From: Natronorubrum thiooxidans
GTDB lineage: Archaea > Halobacteriota > Halobacteria > Halobacteriales > Natrialbaceae
NCBI RefSeq assembly: GCF_900156475.1
Contig: NZ_FTNR01000010.1
Location: 1-64,000, forward strand
Direction: 5' to 3'
Length of the DNA stretch: 64,000 bases
The notes under the pieces were generated by a model that had not been told where the DNA came from, did not search any database, and saw nothing but the letters and a program-made list of their open reading frames with translations. The position numbers and the translations under genes are program-made. Each line of letters starts with the position of its first letter. Within the stretch, counting starts at the first letter, position 1. This document shows, in pieces, positions 24,103-32,805 of the stretch.

Positions 24103-24930
24103 TCAGGGATCCGTCGCCGATGTTGCCCGATCGGTCGGCTGCTCCTCAAGTGACTGCTCCGAAAACGACGGCTCGAGACCGTCGAGACACTCGGGTACCG
24201 GTGGGAAATCGGTGTCGACGGCATCGGCGATCGTTTCTGCGGTAGCAAGCAGCCGCGATGACGGCGTGGTCCCGACGGCGGCGGTTCCGGTGAGGACGGC
24301 GAGTTCGAGGATGTTGCGTTCCAAGTTGGCGTCGATAGTTGCGGGATCGACACCGGTGTTGTCGTCAGTGTGAGTGGCGCTTTCGGCTGTGGTCTCTGTG
24401 CTAGACGATCGTGTCGGCCCGTCGGTCGCAGCGACCGTACTACGCTGGGTTTGGTCCCGACCGAACGCCTGGACCGTTCGAACCGCTTTGCCGGCCGCGT
24501 CAGTCCGAGCGAGCAGATAGAAGCCGCGTGCAACGAGGATATCGGCGGCGAGGATCTCGAGGTCGCCAGCCTGTCCGTCGGCCGTCTCAGCTGTCGTCCC
24601 CGTCTCGGCTGTCGTCCAGGGTTCGTCGTGTGCGAGCGAGCGCGTGAGTCGAAGTCCCTCGTAGATAAGCTGGACGCCGGCTGCCTGCGTGGCAATCCCG
24701 TCTGAATCGTTCGGACTGTCGTCGCTGTGATCGGTGTCGAGATCTCCCTCGAACTCGCGGCGACCGCTTCCGTCGGGCGCTGCCGCTGCTGTAGCACTCT
24801 CAAGGGTGAGAACGCCGGGAACCATCGAGGCCTCGTCGAGTGTTGCCTCGAGGTAATCGTGTAGCTGCGGTGGTTCCACGTCCGCGATAGCCTCGGAGGC
24901 GGCACGCCGACAGCTGTCGGCTTGTTCCAT
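24103..24930 (-). CDS. Conserved haloarchaeal protein (DUF7114-like)
   Basis: 275 residues from ATG 24930 (MEQADSCRRAASEAIADVEP). Helical, with A-A-G-V-Q-L-I-Y-E-G-L-R-L-T-R-S-L-A-H-D and L-A-A-D-I-L-V-A-R-G-F-Y-L-L-A-R as the most conserved-looking segments. These recall the helix pattern of polyprenyl synthase-like folds but without the aspartate-rich motifs. A variable Ser/Thr/Asp-rich stretch is inserted around residues 175-205. The start is divergent from, and about 60 bp away from, the enoyl-CoA hydratase gene. Confidence 0.65.
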   Translation of the reverse strand: MEQADSCRRAASEAIADVEPPQLHDYLEATLDEASMVPGVLTLESATAAAAPDGSGRREFEGDLDTDHSDDSPNDSDGIATQAAGVQLIYEGLRLTRSLAHDEPWTTAETGTTAETADGQAGDLEILAADILVARGFYLLARTDAAGKAVRTVQAFGRDQTQRSTVAATDGPTRSSSTETTAESATHTDDNTGVDPATIDANLERNILELAVLTGTAAVGTTPSSRLLATAETIADAVDTDFPPVPECLDGLEPSFSEQSLEEQPTDRATSATDP

Positions 24931-24991
24931 TGGAAGGAGGTTACGACGGAGGAGGCAAAGACCTTTGGAAACGTCGGGTAGACTGGCGTAT

Positions 24992-25702
24992 ATGATCGAT
25001 GTCGAGACTGATGCCGATCGCTCTCTCCGGACGGTCACGATCGACCGTCCCGAAGCACGAAACGCCTTGACCGTCGAGTCCCTCAAGGCCCTCGAGGCGG
25101 CGATCGACGACGCCGACGAGCCCGTCGTCTACCTCCGTGGCAACGGCCCTGCGTTCTGTGCAGGGGCCGATCTCGAGACCGTCAGCGAGCTCGAGGGCGA
25201 CCGCGAGCGGGCCATCGAGTTTGCCCGACTGGGACAGCGCGTCGCCCGAACGATCGAGGACTCACCGGCCATCGTCGTCGCCGGCATCGATGGGCCGGCC
25301 CGCGGCGGCGGCCTCGAGTTCGCGCTGGCCTGTGACGTCCGCGTTGGGACGCCTGACTCGACCTACGGCGAACCCGGCGTCACTTTTGGCCTGTTCGGCG
25401 CCTGGGGCGGCACCGTCCGGCTGCCCCGCGTGATCGGCGAGGGTGACGCCCTCGAGTTCGCCCTTTCGGGACGGGCCGTCGACGCCGAGGAAGCGCGTCG
25501 GATGGGGCTGATCTCGCGGATCGAAGCCGAGCCACGGACCGTCGCCGAGGAGATCGCTGCGAACGCTCCAGACACACTCGCCGTGTTGAAACGACGGATT
25601 CGGGACGATCGCGAACGGGCGACGCAGGAACGACTCGAGGCACAGGCCTTCGGCGACCTCGTCGAGGCCCACGCCGACGATATCGACGCGTTACTCGAGT
25701 AG
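24992..25702 (+). CDS. Enoyl-CoA hydratase/isomerase family protein
   Basis: 236 residues from ATG 24992. Crotonase fold with the CoA-pocket motif F-C-A-G-A-D-L near 57-63, the oxyanion segment GPARGGGLEFALACDV near 100-115 and YGEPGVTFGLFGAWGGT. The first catalytic Glu (G-G-L-E-F) is present, but the second position (usually P-E in G-x-P-E) is Gly in G-E-P-G. Hydration activity may be altered, and an isomerase, hydrolase or decarboxylase role is possible. Short for the family (usually about 260). A stand-alone gene. Confidence 0.82.
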   Translation: MIDVETDADRSLRTVTIDRPEARNALTVESLKALEAAIDDADEPVVYLRGNGPAFCAGADLETVSELEGDRERAIEFARLGQRVARTIEDSPAIVVAGIDGPARGGGLEFALACDVRVGTPDSTYGEPGVTFGLFGAWGGTVRLPRVIGEGDALEFALSGRAVDAEEARRMGLISRIEAEPRTVAEEIAANAPDTLAVLKRRIRDDRERATQERLEAQAFGDLVEAHADDIDALLE

Positions 25703-25772
25703 GGACGAACGCCTCTCTTGGCATGTGACTGCGCCACAACCATTATTTCGCGACCGATCGTACGCCGAATCG

Positions 25773-26312
25773 ATGCCCGATCCGGTCTTTCTCTCCGGCG
25801 ACCGTGTCGAGCTCCGCCCCATCGAGGAGGCCGACCTCGAGTTCCTCCAGCGACACGTCAACGACCCGCGGGTCTGGCGGGCGATTGGCCGGTCGAAGCC
25901 GCTCAACCGCGTTCAAGAACGGGCGTTCTTCGACGACGTCGTCTGTAGCGACGAATCGATCCAGTTGCTGCTCGTCGCCGAGTCGACGCCGGTGGGAACG
26001 ATCGGGCTGCAATCGATCGACTGGGTCTCGAGTCGAGCGGAACTCGGCTACTGGATCGCACCCGACCATCAGCGCAACGGCTACGCGTCCGATGCGGTCG
26101 AGCGGATCGTCACCTACGGGTTCGACCAACTCGGTCTCCACCGGATCGCCGCCCGCGTTTTCGCATGTAACGAGCCCTCGCGACGCCTCCTCGAGTCGGT
26201 CGGGTTCAGACAGGAAGGCGTCCATCGGGACGTCGAGTTCATCGACGGCGAGCATCAAAACGCCTACTGGTATGGCCTCCTCGAGGATGAGTGGCGCTCG
26301 GAGACGGCGTAA
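25773..26312 (+). CDS. GNAT N-acetyltransferase, RimJ/RimL-like
   Basis: 179 residues from ATG 25773 (MPDPVFLSGDRVELRPIEEA). The acetyl-CoA binding motif A is seen as LGYWIAPDHQRNGYASDAVE, with the Q-R-x-G-Y/A core, and RVFACNEPSRRLLESVGFR as motif B. Family members acetylate protein N-termini, aminoglycosides or small molecules; specificity cannot be told. It is convergent with nadE. Confidence 0.85.
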   Translation: MPDPVFLSGDRVELRPIEEADLEFLQRHVNDPRVWRAIGRSKPLNRVQERAFFDDVVCSDESIQLLLVAESTPVGTIGLQSIDWVSSRAELGYWIAPDHQRNGYASDAVERIVTYGFDQLGLHRIAARVFACNEPSRRLLESVGFRQEGVHRDVEFIDGEHQNAYWYGLLEDEWRSETA

Positions 26313-26370
26313 TCGTCGCCGTCGGCGACCCACCAAACAGGAAGTCGTTACGACCGGCGCGCCGAGCTGC

Positions 26371-27165
26371 TCAGTTCAGCGGCTTCGGCGCGGGCGGCGC
26401 CTGTCGTTTGTGCTCGCTTCGCTCGTACATTCCGCGGACCTTCTTGACGGTTTCCTCGTCGACCTCGAGCAGCCGGCAGGTCGCCGCGACCGACAGCGGG
26501 CCGTCGATGTGGGTCGCGAGGATCGAATCGAGCGTCTCGTAGCTGATCCCCAGTTCGTCTTCGTCGGTCTGGTCGGCCCACAGCTCCGCCGTGGCCGTCT
26601 TCGAGACGAGGTCTTCAGCGACGCCCATGTGTCGTGCGAGTTGGCGAACCTGTGCTTTGTAGAGGTTCCCGATCGGATGGCAGTCGACAGCGCCGTCGCC
26701 GTACTTGGTGAAGTAGCCGACCGCAGCCTCGCTCCGGTTGCCGGTGCCGACGACCAGCCGGCGCTCGTGGTTGGCGACGAGGTAGTTCAGGAGGGCTCGC
26801 AGCCGCGCTCGAGCGTTGCCGACGGCTTCGTGGTCGCCTTCGGCGTCGGGGTAGGCCGCAAGCAACGAGTCGATGATCGGCTCGAGTTCGATGACATCGT
26901 AGCCGATCTCGAGGTTCTGGGCGACTCGCTCGGCGTCGCTCATGTTTTCGTCGCTGCTGACGGTCCCCGGGAGGACGAGCCCGTGGACGTTCTCGACGCC
27001 GACTGCCTCGACGAGGAGGCGGGCGGTGAGTGTGCTGTCGATACCACCCGAGAGTCCGAGGACGACCCCCTCGGCACCGGCGGCGTCGACCTGTTGGCGG
27101 ATGAACTCGACGATATGATCGCGTTGCTGATCCAGTTCCGCATCCGAAAGGCGAAGATCGATCAT
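26371..27165 (-). CDS. nadE: Ammonia-dependent NAD+ synthetase
   Basis: 264 residues. P-loop of the N-type ATP pyrophosphatases, VVLGLSGGIDSTLTARLL, near 34-51; VVGTGNRSEAAVGYFTKYGD and ELWADQTDEDELGISYETLD are the deamido-NAD and nucleotide contacts. No glutaminase domain, so ammonia is the donor. It makes NAD+ from deamido-NAD in the final step. TATA-like TTTAATAA (27189-27196) sits about 27 bp before ATG 27165, giving a leaderless message. Confidence 0.92.
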   Translation of the reverse strand: MIDLRLSDAELDQQRDHIVEFIRQQVDAAGAEGVVLGLSGGIDSTLTARLLVEAVGVENVHGLVLPGTVSSDENMSDAERVAQNLEIGYDVIELEPIIDSLLAAYPDAEGDHEAVGNARARLRALLNYLVANHERRLVVGTGNRSEAAVGYFTKYGDGAVDCHPIGNLYKAQVRQLARHMGVAEDLVSKTATAELWADQTDEDELGISYETLDSILATHIDGPLSVAATCRLLEVDEETVKKVRGMYERSEHKRQAPPAPKPLN

Positions 27166-27320
27166 GTTACCGAATACGAGTGGGCAGGTTTAATAATCAC
27201 CCCTTACGGCTAATCTGTGGACGTTTGTTGTATTCCTGACCGGACATAGCCACGGGTGCCCTCGAGGAACGCTACGTTGAAGTGGATTCGGCAGCTACGT
27301 TTGGGTGACTCGAGTACAGT

Positions 27321-27391
27321 GCGCTGGTGGTCTAGTGGTAGGACATGAGCTTCCCAAGCTCATAGCCCGGGTTCAACTCCCGGCCAGCGCA
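27321..27391 (+). tRNA. tRNA-Gly (CCC)
   Basis: Acceptor GCGCTGG/CCAGCGC is perfect; anticodon stem TGAGC/GCTCA around TTCCCAA; T-arm CCCGGGTTCAACTCCCGG; discriminator A at 27391. Confidence 0.92.
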
Positions 27392-27466
27392 TTCCGAAAC
27401 GGACGTCCACGGAGCGCGTACGTTTTTTGACAGCATGGCCCCGCTCTCGAGCGACGCGCATCGCAC

Positions 27467-28816
27467 TCAGAGGTAGCCAAGCAGCGTCCCGCCGAGGACG
27501 ACCACCCACATTACGACGCCGACGAGGAGCATGTCGTTGAGCCGGGGGTCACGCGCCGCGCGTTTCGTCGCCCCACCGGCGATCAGTCCGAGTGCGACGA
27601 TGACGAGCATCCGCTGGAGGACGACGTCGATCGGCAGCGAGTCCACGCCGACCAATCCGTAGTCGAGCCAGATGGCCAGTGCGAGCGACCCTGCAGCGAC
27701 GAGAGCGGCATCGAGCCGTCGTTCGAGCGTCCGGGCGATCAGGGCGGTCGTGATTGGAATCCCGACTGCGATGATGGGATACAGCACAGCGGCGATCATG
27801 TGTGGCGTCAGGACGTCGACCCGGCGCTCGAGGAAGAGCCCGCCCATTCGGACGCCGAGAAACAGCGCGAGGATGGTGAAGACGAGGATCAGGTGGCCGG
27901 CCTCGAGTCGGTCGTAGGCGGCCGCGATCCGGCGACGGTCGACGTCAGTCAGATGGGTATCGATGGCGTCGGGTGTGTACTCGGAGACGCGCTCGGAATC
28001 GGTCCGGCCGTCGGCGCCTGTGTCGGTCGTCGCGACGCGTTTGCGGGCGATGAGCCCCACGCCTGCCGGGAGGACGATCATGCCAGTCAGTTCGACGACG
28101 GTTGCCCAGCCGTTGGCATCGGAGGGGCCGGCGTTGTCGAGGTAGATCCGACGGACGTCCCGTTCGGTGTCGACCTGTGGATGGCTCATGAAGTCCGACT
28201 CGATTTTCGATTGGGCTGCTTCGACGCCATCGACGCGATGGCGGAGCGTAAACCAGTCGAAATGTTCGGTGTGACCCTGCATGGCGATCCACTGGTCGGC
28301 AGGATTTGGACTCTCGTAGAGTCGGATATGATACCGGTGGCCGTAGTAATCCCCGTCCTGGAGTTGTGCGGTCTCGTCCGTCCAGTAGGCGCGTTCGTCG
28401 GGACCAGGATCGATCCAGGCGTACCGTGTTGCACCGATGGCTTCGCCCCACTCGACGCCCGTCGCGTGACCGGCTTCCTCCTCGAGAATCGTTCCGTTTT
28501 CGGCGTCACCACTGGCCGCTGTCGTTTCGATTGCTTCCCAGTCCCCGTCGCTTTCCTCAGTCATCGTCCGGAGAATGTCGGCAGTGTCACCACGAACGAT
28601 TACGTTGATCGGGCTCCGCTGCTGGAAGCGCTCCTGCGGGCTGAGAAACCGCCAGAATTTGCTTTCGGAGTCGTTTACGGACGTCAGTCTCGGGGAGACC
28701 TCCGCTTCGTTGGTCCCGATATCGGTGGTCGATGGCGAGACCAACAGCGAGAGGCTCCCGACAAAGAGAACGGAGAGTGCGAGTAAGGCAACGACAATCA
28801 CGATCGAACGGCGCAT
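27467..28816 (-). CDS. Membrane protein with LssY-like extracytoplasmic region
   Basis: 449 residues. A signal anchor (4-27) is followed by an extracytoplasmic domain of about 200 residues; SPINVIVRGDTADILRTMTE and DGDYYGHRYHIRLYES resemble the LssY C-terminal domain. From about 235 there are membrane segments: one near 238-258, then five or six more after a cytoplasmic linker (298-449). The substrate is unknown; LssY-related proteins have been placed with phosphatase or lipid-related membrane proteins. It is a single gene. Confidence 0.6.
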   Translation of the reverse strand: MRRSIVIVVALLALSVLFVGSLSLLVSPSTTDIGTNEAEVSPRLTSVNDSESKFWRFLSPQERFQQRSPINVIVRGDTADILRTMTEESDGDWEAIETTAASGDAENGTILEEEAGHATGVEWGEAIGATRYAWIDPGPDERAYWTDETAQLQDGDYYGHRYHIRLYESPNPADQWIAMQGHTEHFDWFTLRHRVDGVEAAQSKIESDFMSHPQVDTERDVRRIYLDNAGPSDANGWATVVELTGMIVLPAGVGLIARKRVATTDTGADGRTDSERVSEYTPDAIDTHLTDVDRRRIAAAYDRLEAGHLILVFTILALFLGVRMGGLFLERRVDVLTPHMIAAVLYPIIAVGIPITTALIARTLERRLDAALVAAGSLALAIWLDYGLVGVDSLPIDVVLQRMLVIVALGLIAGGATKRAARDPRLNDMLLVGVVMWVVVLGGTLLGYL

Positions 28817-28983
28817 TTCATCCCTCTAGCAAAGGGGTACATATCAAGATTGGTGTTCGTTGAACGGCGATTTCGACGCCGATATCACTCGAGTGTCAAC
28901 TGACGCGAGTTCATCACCAATCACGATGAGAATCGGCAATATCGGCTCTCAGACCGGTGTGGTCAGCATAACCGTCCGTCCGA

Positions 28984-29418
28984 TCAGCGCTCGACGTCCG
29001 GACCGACGGTGAGAACGGGCGCGGGTGCCTGGCGAACGACTCGCTGAGAGACGCTTCCGACGACGTTGCGCTCGTACTCGTCGCCGCTCGTTCCCATCAC
29101 GATCAGGTCGATCTCGTGTTCGTCGGCGTAGTCGACGATACACTCGGCGGGATTGCCCGAGTCGAGAGCCGTCTCCACCTCGAGTCCATGATCGATCGTT
29201 TCCGTCGCAATCTCGTCGACGGCGTCGCGTGCGTTCGCCTGGAGATCGGCGCGGACGGCCTCGACACGGTCGTCGTCGAGGACCAGAAACGCACGGTCGT
29301 CGACGACCGAGAGGACGTGTACTGTCGCGTCTCTCGTCGTTGCGATTTCGGCTGCGTGGGCAGCGACGACTGCCGCGTGGTCGCTTCCGTCAGTGGGAAC
29401 GAGGATTCGGTCGTACAT
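28984..29418 (-). CDS. UspA-type universal stress protein
   Basis: 144 residues. N-terminal YDRILVPTDGSDHAAVV and the ATP-binding loop GTSGDEYERNVVGSVSQRVV (G-2x-G-9x-G-S) mark an ATP-binding UspA domain with intact loop. Usual length. It probably acts as a dimer; the process served is unknown. Confidence 0.9.
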   Translation of the reverse strand: MYDRILVPTDGSDHAAVVAAHAAEIATTRDATVHVLSVVDDRAFLVLDDDRVEAVRADLQANARDAVDEIATETIDHGLEVETALDSGNPAECIVDYADEHEIDLIVMGTSGDEYERNVVGSVSQRVVRQAPAPVLTVGPDVER

Positions 29419-29599
29419 CAGGGCTATCTAGACGACTCGAGTGAATAAAAAAAGCGGTTGCTGTGGTTCCTCCCGCATGGGAATAGACTACGGGTGCAAC
29501 TGGACGTGAGTCGCCGAGACTGGTCGGGCGGGTCAGTACACCGACAGCTGACGGTATTGCTTGGCTGTGAGTGGATGGATTCGGTTGCGGGCGGTCCAA

Positions 29600-29839
29600 T
29601 TAGGATTTCCAGCTGAGTTCGATCGCGATCGTCTCACGATTTCCGCGGAGCAACGAGGAGCGCTCGACGACGTCGATCGAGCAGTCGACCTCGTCGGGCG
29701 GTGTGAGCGTGATCGTCTTGTTGCCGACGTCGACGTCGATCTCGTCGGCGTCCGTCTCGAACTCCGCGGCGAGCGCCTTGAGATATGCCGCGAGTTCCGC
29801 TCGCGGGAGTTTTTCGTCTACCGTCGTCCGTTGGGCCAT
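29600..29839 (-). CDS. Amphi-Trp domain protein
   Basis: 79 residues from ATG 29839 (MAQRTTVDEKLPRAELAAYL), ending in IAIELSWKS. The end with a single Trp and alternating strand pattern is typical of the small amphi-Trp family frequent in haloarchaea. A 24-residue longer reading is rejected because it starts in the basic upstream sequence. Function not established. Confidence 0.82.
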   Translation of the reverse strand: MAQRTTVDEKLPRAELAAYLKALAAEFETDADEIDVDVGNKTITLTPPDEVDCSIDVVERSSLLRGNRETIAIELSWKS

Positions 29840-30001
29840 GCGGGCCAGTGGTAGCGACAGCCCCAAAAGTATGCACAACGAACGGAATATAACGCGTACG
29901 TACGCTCTCAAAGACGGATCATGCTGGCGCGATGGTCTCCTGTCGGCGGTCGCAAACGAGAGCAGATGGCTTTTTGATTATGGGATGGGTAGCCGCCGCC
30001 A

Positions 30002-30853
30002 ATGGACGTCGCCGTCGGCATCGTCGCCCAACGAGACGACGAGCGTGCACAGGAACTCGCTGCGACACTCATCGAGGCCCTCGAGTGTCTCGGCGAACAC
30101 GAGCAGGCGACCGTTTCGGTCGTCGTCGACGACGCGAGCGGCGACGCGGTCGATGCCCCCGCCGTTCCGGTCGCGTCGATGGCCGACCGGGATCTCGTCG
30201 TGAGTATCGGCGGCGACGGCACGCTGTTGTTCGTCGCCCGCGAGATCGGCACCACACCGATTCTCGGAGTGAACCTCGGCGAAGTCGGCTTTCTCAACGC
30301 CGTCGCGCCCGCGGACGCTCGAGATATCGTCACCGATCTCGTCGCAGCGCTCCGCGAAACCGGCTCGCTCGAGGGCCGAACACTCTCTCGACTCGAGGCA
30401 ACCGGCGACGGCGACTGGACGCTCGAGCCGGCGCTCAACGAGATCGTCGTCCACGGGCCACGTCGGGGCCACGGCGGCGGTGTGACCGTCGAGACCCGAA
30501 TCGGCGGCGACTGCTACGCCGCAAGTCACGCCGACGGCGTGCTCGTGGCGACACCGACGGGCTCGACCGCATACAACCTAAGCGAGGGCGGGCCGCTGGT
30601 GCACCCGGAGACGGACGCCCTCATCGTTACCCAGATGGCCGCCGCCGAGTCGATGCCGCCGCTGGTCGTCGATCCAGACACGGAACTCACCATCTCGGTG
30701 TCGGGTGCCGACACCGCCTACGTCATCAGCGACGGGCGAAACCGTCGGCGACTCGAGCCACCCGCGACCGTCACCGTCTCGCTCGCACCCGACCCGGTTC
30801 GACTCGTCGGACCGGAGGGAAATTTCGTCACGAGCCTCGAGAAACTCGACTAG
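30002..30853 (+). CDS. nadK: ATP-NAD kinase
   Basis: 283 residues. The diphosphate loop G-G-D-G-T-L-L is near 69-75, followed by LGVNLGEVGFLNAV; the downstream ALNEIVVH, SHADGVLVATPTGSTAYNLS and GGP segments are the NAD and ATP contacts of the family. It phosphorylates NAD+ to NADP+. A TTTTTGATTA element about 25 bp upstream supports a leaderless start at 30002. It is separate from nadE, so NAD genes are scattered here. Confidence 0.92.
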   Translation: MDVAVGIVAQRDDERAQELAATLIEALECLGEHEQATVSVVVDDASGDAVDAPAVPVASMADRDLVVSIGGDGTLLFVAREIGTTPILGVNLGEVGFLNAVAPADARDIVTDLVAALRETGSLEGRTLSRLEATGDGDWTLEPALNEIVVHGPRRGHGGGVTVETRIGGDCYAASHADGVLVATPTGSTAYNLSEGGPLVHPETDALIVTQMAAAESMPPLVVDPDTELTISVSGADTAYVISDGRNRRRLEPPATVTVSLAPDPVRLVGPEGNFVTSLEKLD

Positions 30854-30896
30854 CGACGAACTGCTCGTCTCGGGACCGATTGTCGCCGTTTTTCGT

Positions 30897-31517
30897 TCAT
30901 TCGAGGAGGCGCTCGAGCTGCGCCGGGGGAACCGCGCCCCGGGCGGCCTGTCCCTCGTAAACGAACGTCGGCACACCGGTGATCCCCTGTCGCTGAGACA
31001 TGGTGAACCGATCCTCGAGTTCCGTCCGGACGCCGTCGTCATCGATCGCGGACCGGATTTCGTCGACTGGCAGCCCGACGGCGTCTGCAACGTCTGCCAA
31101 CACATCGGTGTCGCCGATGTCGCGGCCGTCCTGCCAGAGCGCTGCATAGATCGCGTCGTCGAACGCGGCCCACTGGTCGGGATATTCCTGTTTGACGTAC
31201 CACGACGCCTGCTGGGCCGGTAACGAGTCGACTTCGATCGCTATCTCTTGGGCCATCTCAACATCGTACTCCGTCTGCAGGCGACGGACGTTCTGTTTGG
31301 CCTGCTCGAAGTACTGATCGTCTTTGCCGTCGTCGACGTCGTGGTCGATCGAGCCGTCCGGGTTGCGCTTCCCGCTTCGGAGGTCGAACGGCTGCCAGTC
31401 GACCTCGAGTGGCTCTTCACGCGTCTCGCGGTACTGTGCGAGCGACTGGTTGCCGAGATAGCAGAACGGACAGACGTAGTCGGCGTACAGTTCCAGACGG
31501 TCGGATGTCTCGGACAT
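30897..31517 (-). CDS. DsbA-family (FrnE-type) thiol oxidoreductase
   Basis: 206 residues from ATG 31517. Active site Y-V-C-P-F-C-Y-L near 15-22, then helical insertion and the cis-Pro strand G-I-T-G-V-P-T-F-V-Y near 180. The FrnE group is cytoplasmic and there is no signal peptide here. It probably catalyses dithiol-disulfide exchange with unknown partner. Convergent with nadK. Confidence 0.87.
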   Translation of the reverse strand: MSETSDRLELYADYVCPFCYLGNQSLAQYRETREEPLEVDWQPFDLRSGKRNPDGSIDHDVDDGKDDQYFEQAKQNVRRLQTEYDVEMAQEIAIEVDSLPAQQASWYVKQEYPDQWAAFDDAIYAALWQDGRDIGDTDVLADVADAVGLPVDEIRSAIDDDGVRTELEDRFTMSQRQGITGVPTFVYEGQAARGAVPPAQLERLLE

Positions 31518-31637
31518 ACACCCACGTCGCACGCAGGACGGAAAAGTCGATGGCAACCGGACCCGCCCGCTCGAGATGCAAGGCCATCGTAGCGCGCAAA
31601 CGCGCGGTGTCCGTTACCTCCTCGAGCGCCGTTGCCG

Positions 31638-32393
31638 TTAGGCCTCGCCTTCGGTGTCGGCCTCGCCGGTTCCGGTCACGTCGGGCAGATTCGGATCCCG
31701 GTAGGGGTTGCGACCGTAGGCCGGGAGCTCGTCCTCGAGTTGGGCTTTGAGTACGCGCCGGAGTCGATTCAGGCTGGTCGTATCCAGCCCGTAGTCGGCG
31801 GCGAGGCGTTTGAACGTCTCCTCGTCGGTAATGTCGTGGGCCCGATACTGGCCGAACAACTCGTCCAGTCGCTCGGCCGACAGCGCTTGCGCGTCGATAT
31901 CGTCCAGCCCGAAGTACTGCTGGCGGTCAACGTCGACGACGTGGCGGATTACTACCAGCGCGACCTTCTCGATCGCCCGCTGGCTGCCGAACTCCCGGAG
32001 GTCGATCTCGTCCATCACACCGAGGGCGAGATCGCGCTGCCACGGCGTCACGTCGAGGGCGTTACACAGTGCCTGGGTCGTCCGGAGGCGATCGAGATGG
32101 TGAGCGCGCTCGCTGTAGCCCGGCGTCGCCGCGTGCTGTTCGTCGTGGAGGCGACGAACGCTGTCGGAGAGGTCCCCGTCGGGCGACTCCGCGCGGCCGA
32201 TAACGGTCGCACTCGGCGTGACGACGCCCCATTGGCGAACCGTCGAGTCGCGCTGGACGGCCGCTCGAGAGAGCGAACCGGAGCCGGGTCGTACCTCGAG
32301 GCGGCGCTCCGCCTCGTCCTCGAGATGTGGGCTGTCGCCGACGGCCACAGACTGGTCGGCAGCTGGACCGGGTTCAGCACCGTCGTCTCTCAT
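31638..32393 (-). CDS. rpoeps: DNA-directed RNA polymerase-associated epsilon subunit, haloarchaeal
   Basis: 251 residues from ATG 32393 (MRDDGAEPGPAADQSVAVGD). The conserved core SRAAVQRDSTVRQWGVVTPS, then HDEQHAATPGYSERAHHLDR and ALCNALDVTPWQRDLALGVM, is that of the protein co-annotated as RNA polymerase epsilon in haloarchaea. A possible start 17 codons upstream has no promoter support. The protein is thought to be a transcription accessory factor; its detailed role is unknown to me. Confidence 0.85.
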   Translation of the reverse strand: MRDDGAEPGPAADQSVAVGDSPHLEDEAERRLEVRPGSGSLSRAAVQRDSTVRQWGVVTPSATVIGRAESPDGDLSDSVRRLHDEQHAATPGYSERAHHLDRLRTTQALCNALDVTPWQRDLALGVMDEIDLREFGSQRAIEKVALVVIRHVVDVDRQQYFGLDDIDAQALSAERLDELFGQYRAHDITDEETFKRLAADYGLDTTSLNRLRRVLKAQLEDELPAYGRNPYRDPNLPDVTGTGEADTEGEA

Positions 32394-32553
32394 TACGTCT
32401 CGCTGGGACAGGCAGACGGAAAAAGGCTCGCTCGTTACAATCATCTCTCAGACGGACTAACAGTCCTGCTAACACGTTCTCGCGTGAGAGACAGGGCGTT
32501 CGCTCTCGCGCCGGCACTGACGGACAGGGGTCTGCATGAGCCCGCAAAAAGCC

Positions 32554-32589
32554 CTTCGTAGCTCTGCTTTGTGACCAGAAATAGTTAAA
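32554..32589 (+). repeat. Promoter-like repeat, copy 1
   Basis: CTTCGTAGCTCTGCTTTG then TGACCAGAAATAGTTAAA. First of five related copies on the plus strand; this copy has the least regular TATA-like end. Confidence 0.7.
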
Positions 32590-32650
32590 CGGTCGGCGCT
32601 GTCGACAGTCGCAACTCGCGAATATGTTTGCTCGAGAACGACCGTCTTCC

Positions 32651-32686
32651 CGTCATAGCTCTACCTTGTGACCAGAGGCACTTAAA
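32651..32686 (+). repeat. Promoter-like repeat, copy 2
   Basis: CGTCATAGCTCTACCTTG followed by TGACCAGAGGCACTTAAA. About 97 bp after copy 1. It is preceded by CTCGAGAACGACCGTCTTCC, an additional upstream block shared with copies 3 and 5. Confidence 0.75.
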
Positions 32687-32758
32687 ACAGGTCGAGCAGA
32701 TCAGTTCCGGACACCAGTAGCTGACTGATGTTGAGTCCTCGAGAAGCGACCGTTCTCC

Positions 32759-32794
32759 CGTCGTATCTTCACCTTGTGACCAGAAGTACTTAAA
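32759..32794 (+). repeat. Promoter-like repeat, copy 3
   Basis: CGTCGTATCTTCACCTTG followed by TGACCAGAAGTACTTAAA, 108 bp after copy 2 and 11 bp before the stop of the minus-strand nucleotidyltransferase gene. A transcript from it would run antisense to that gene. Confidence 0.75.
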
Positions 32795-32805
32795 GGCGAC
32801 ATGAC

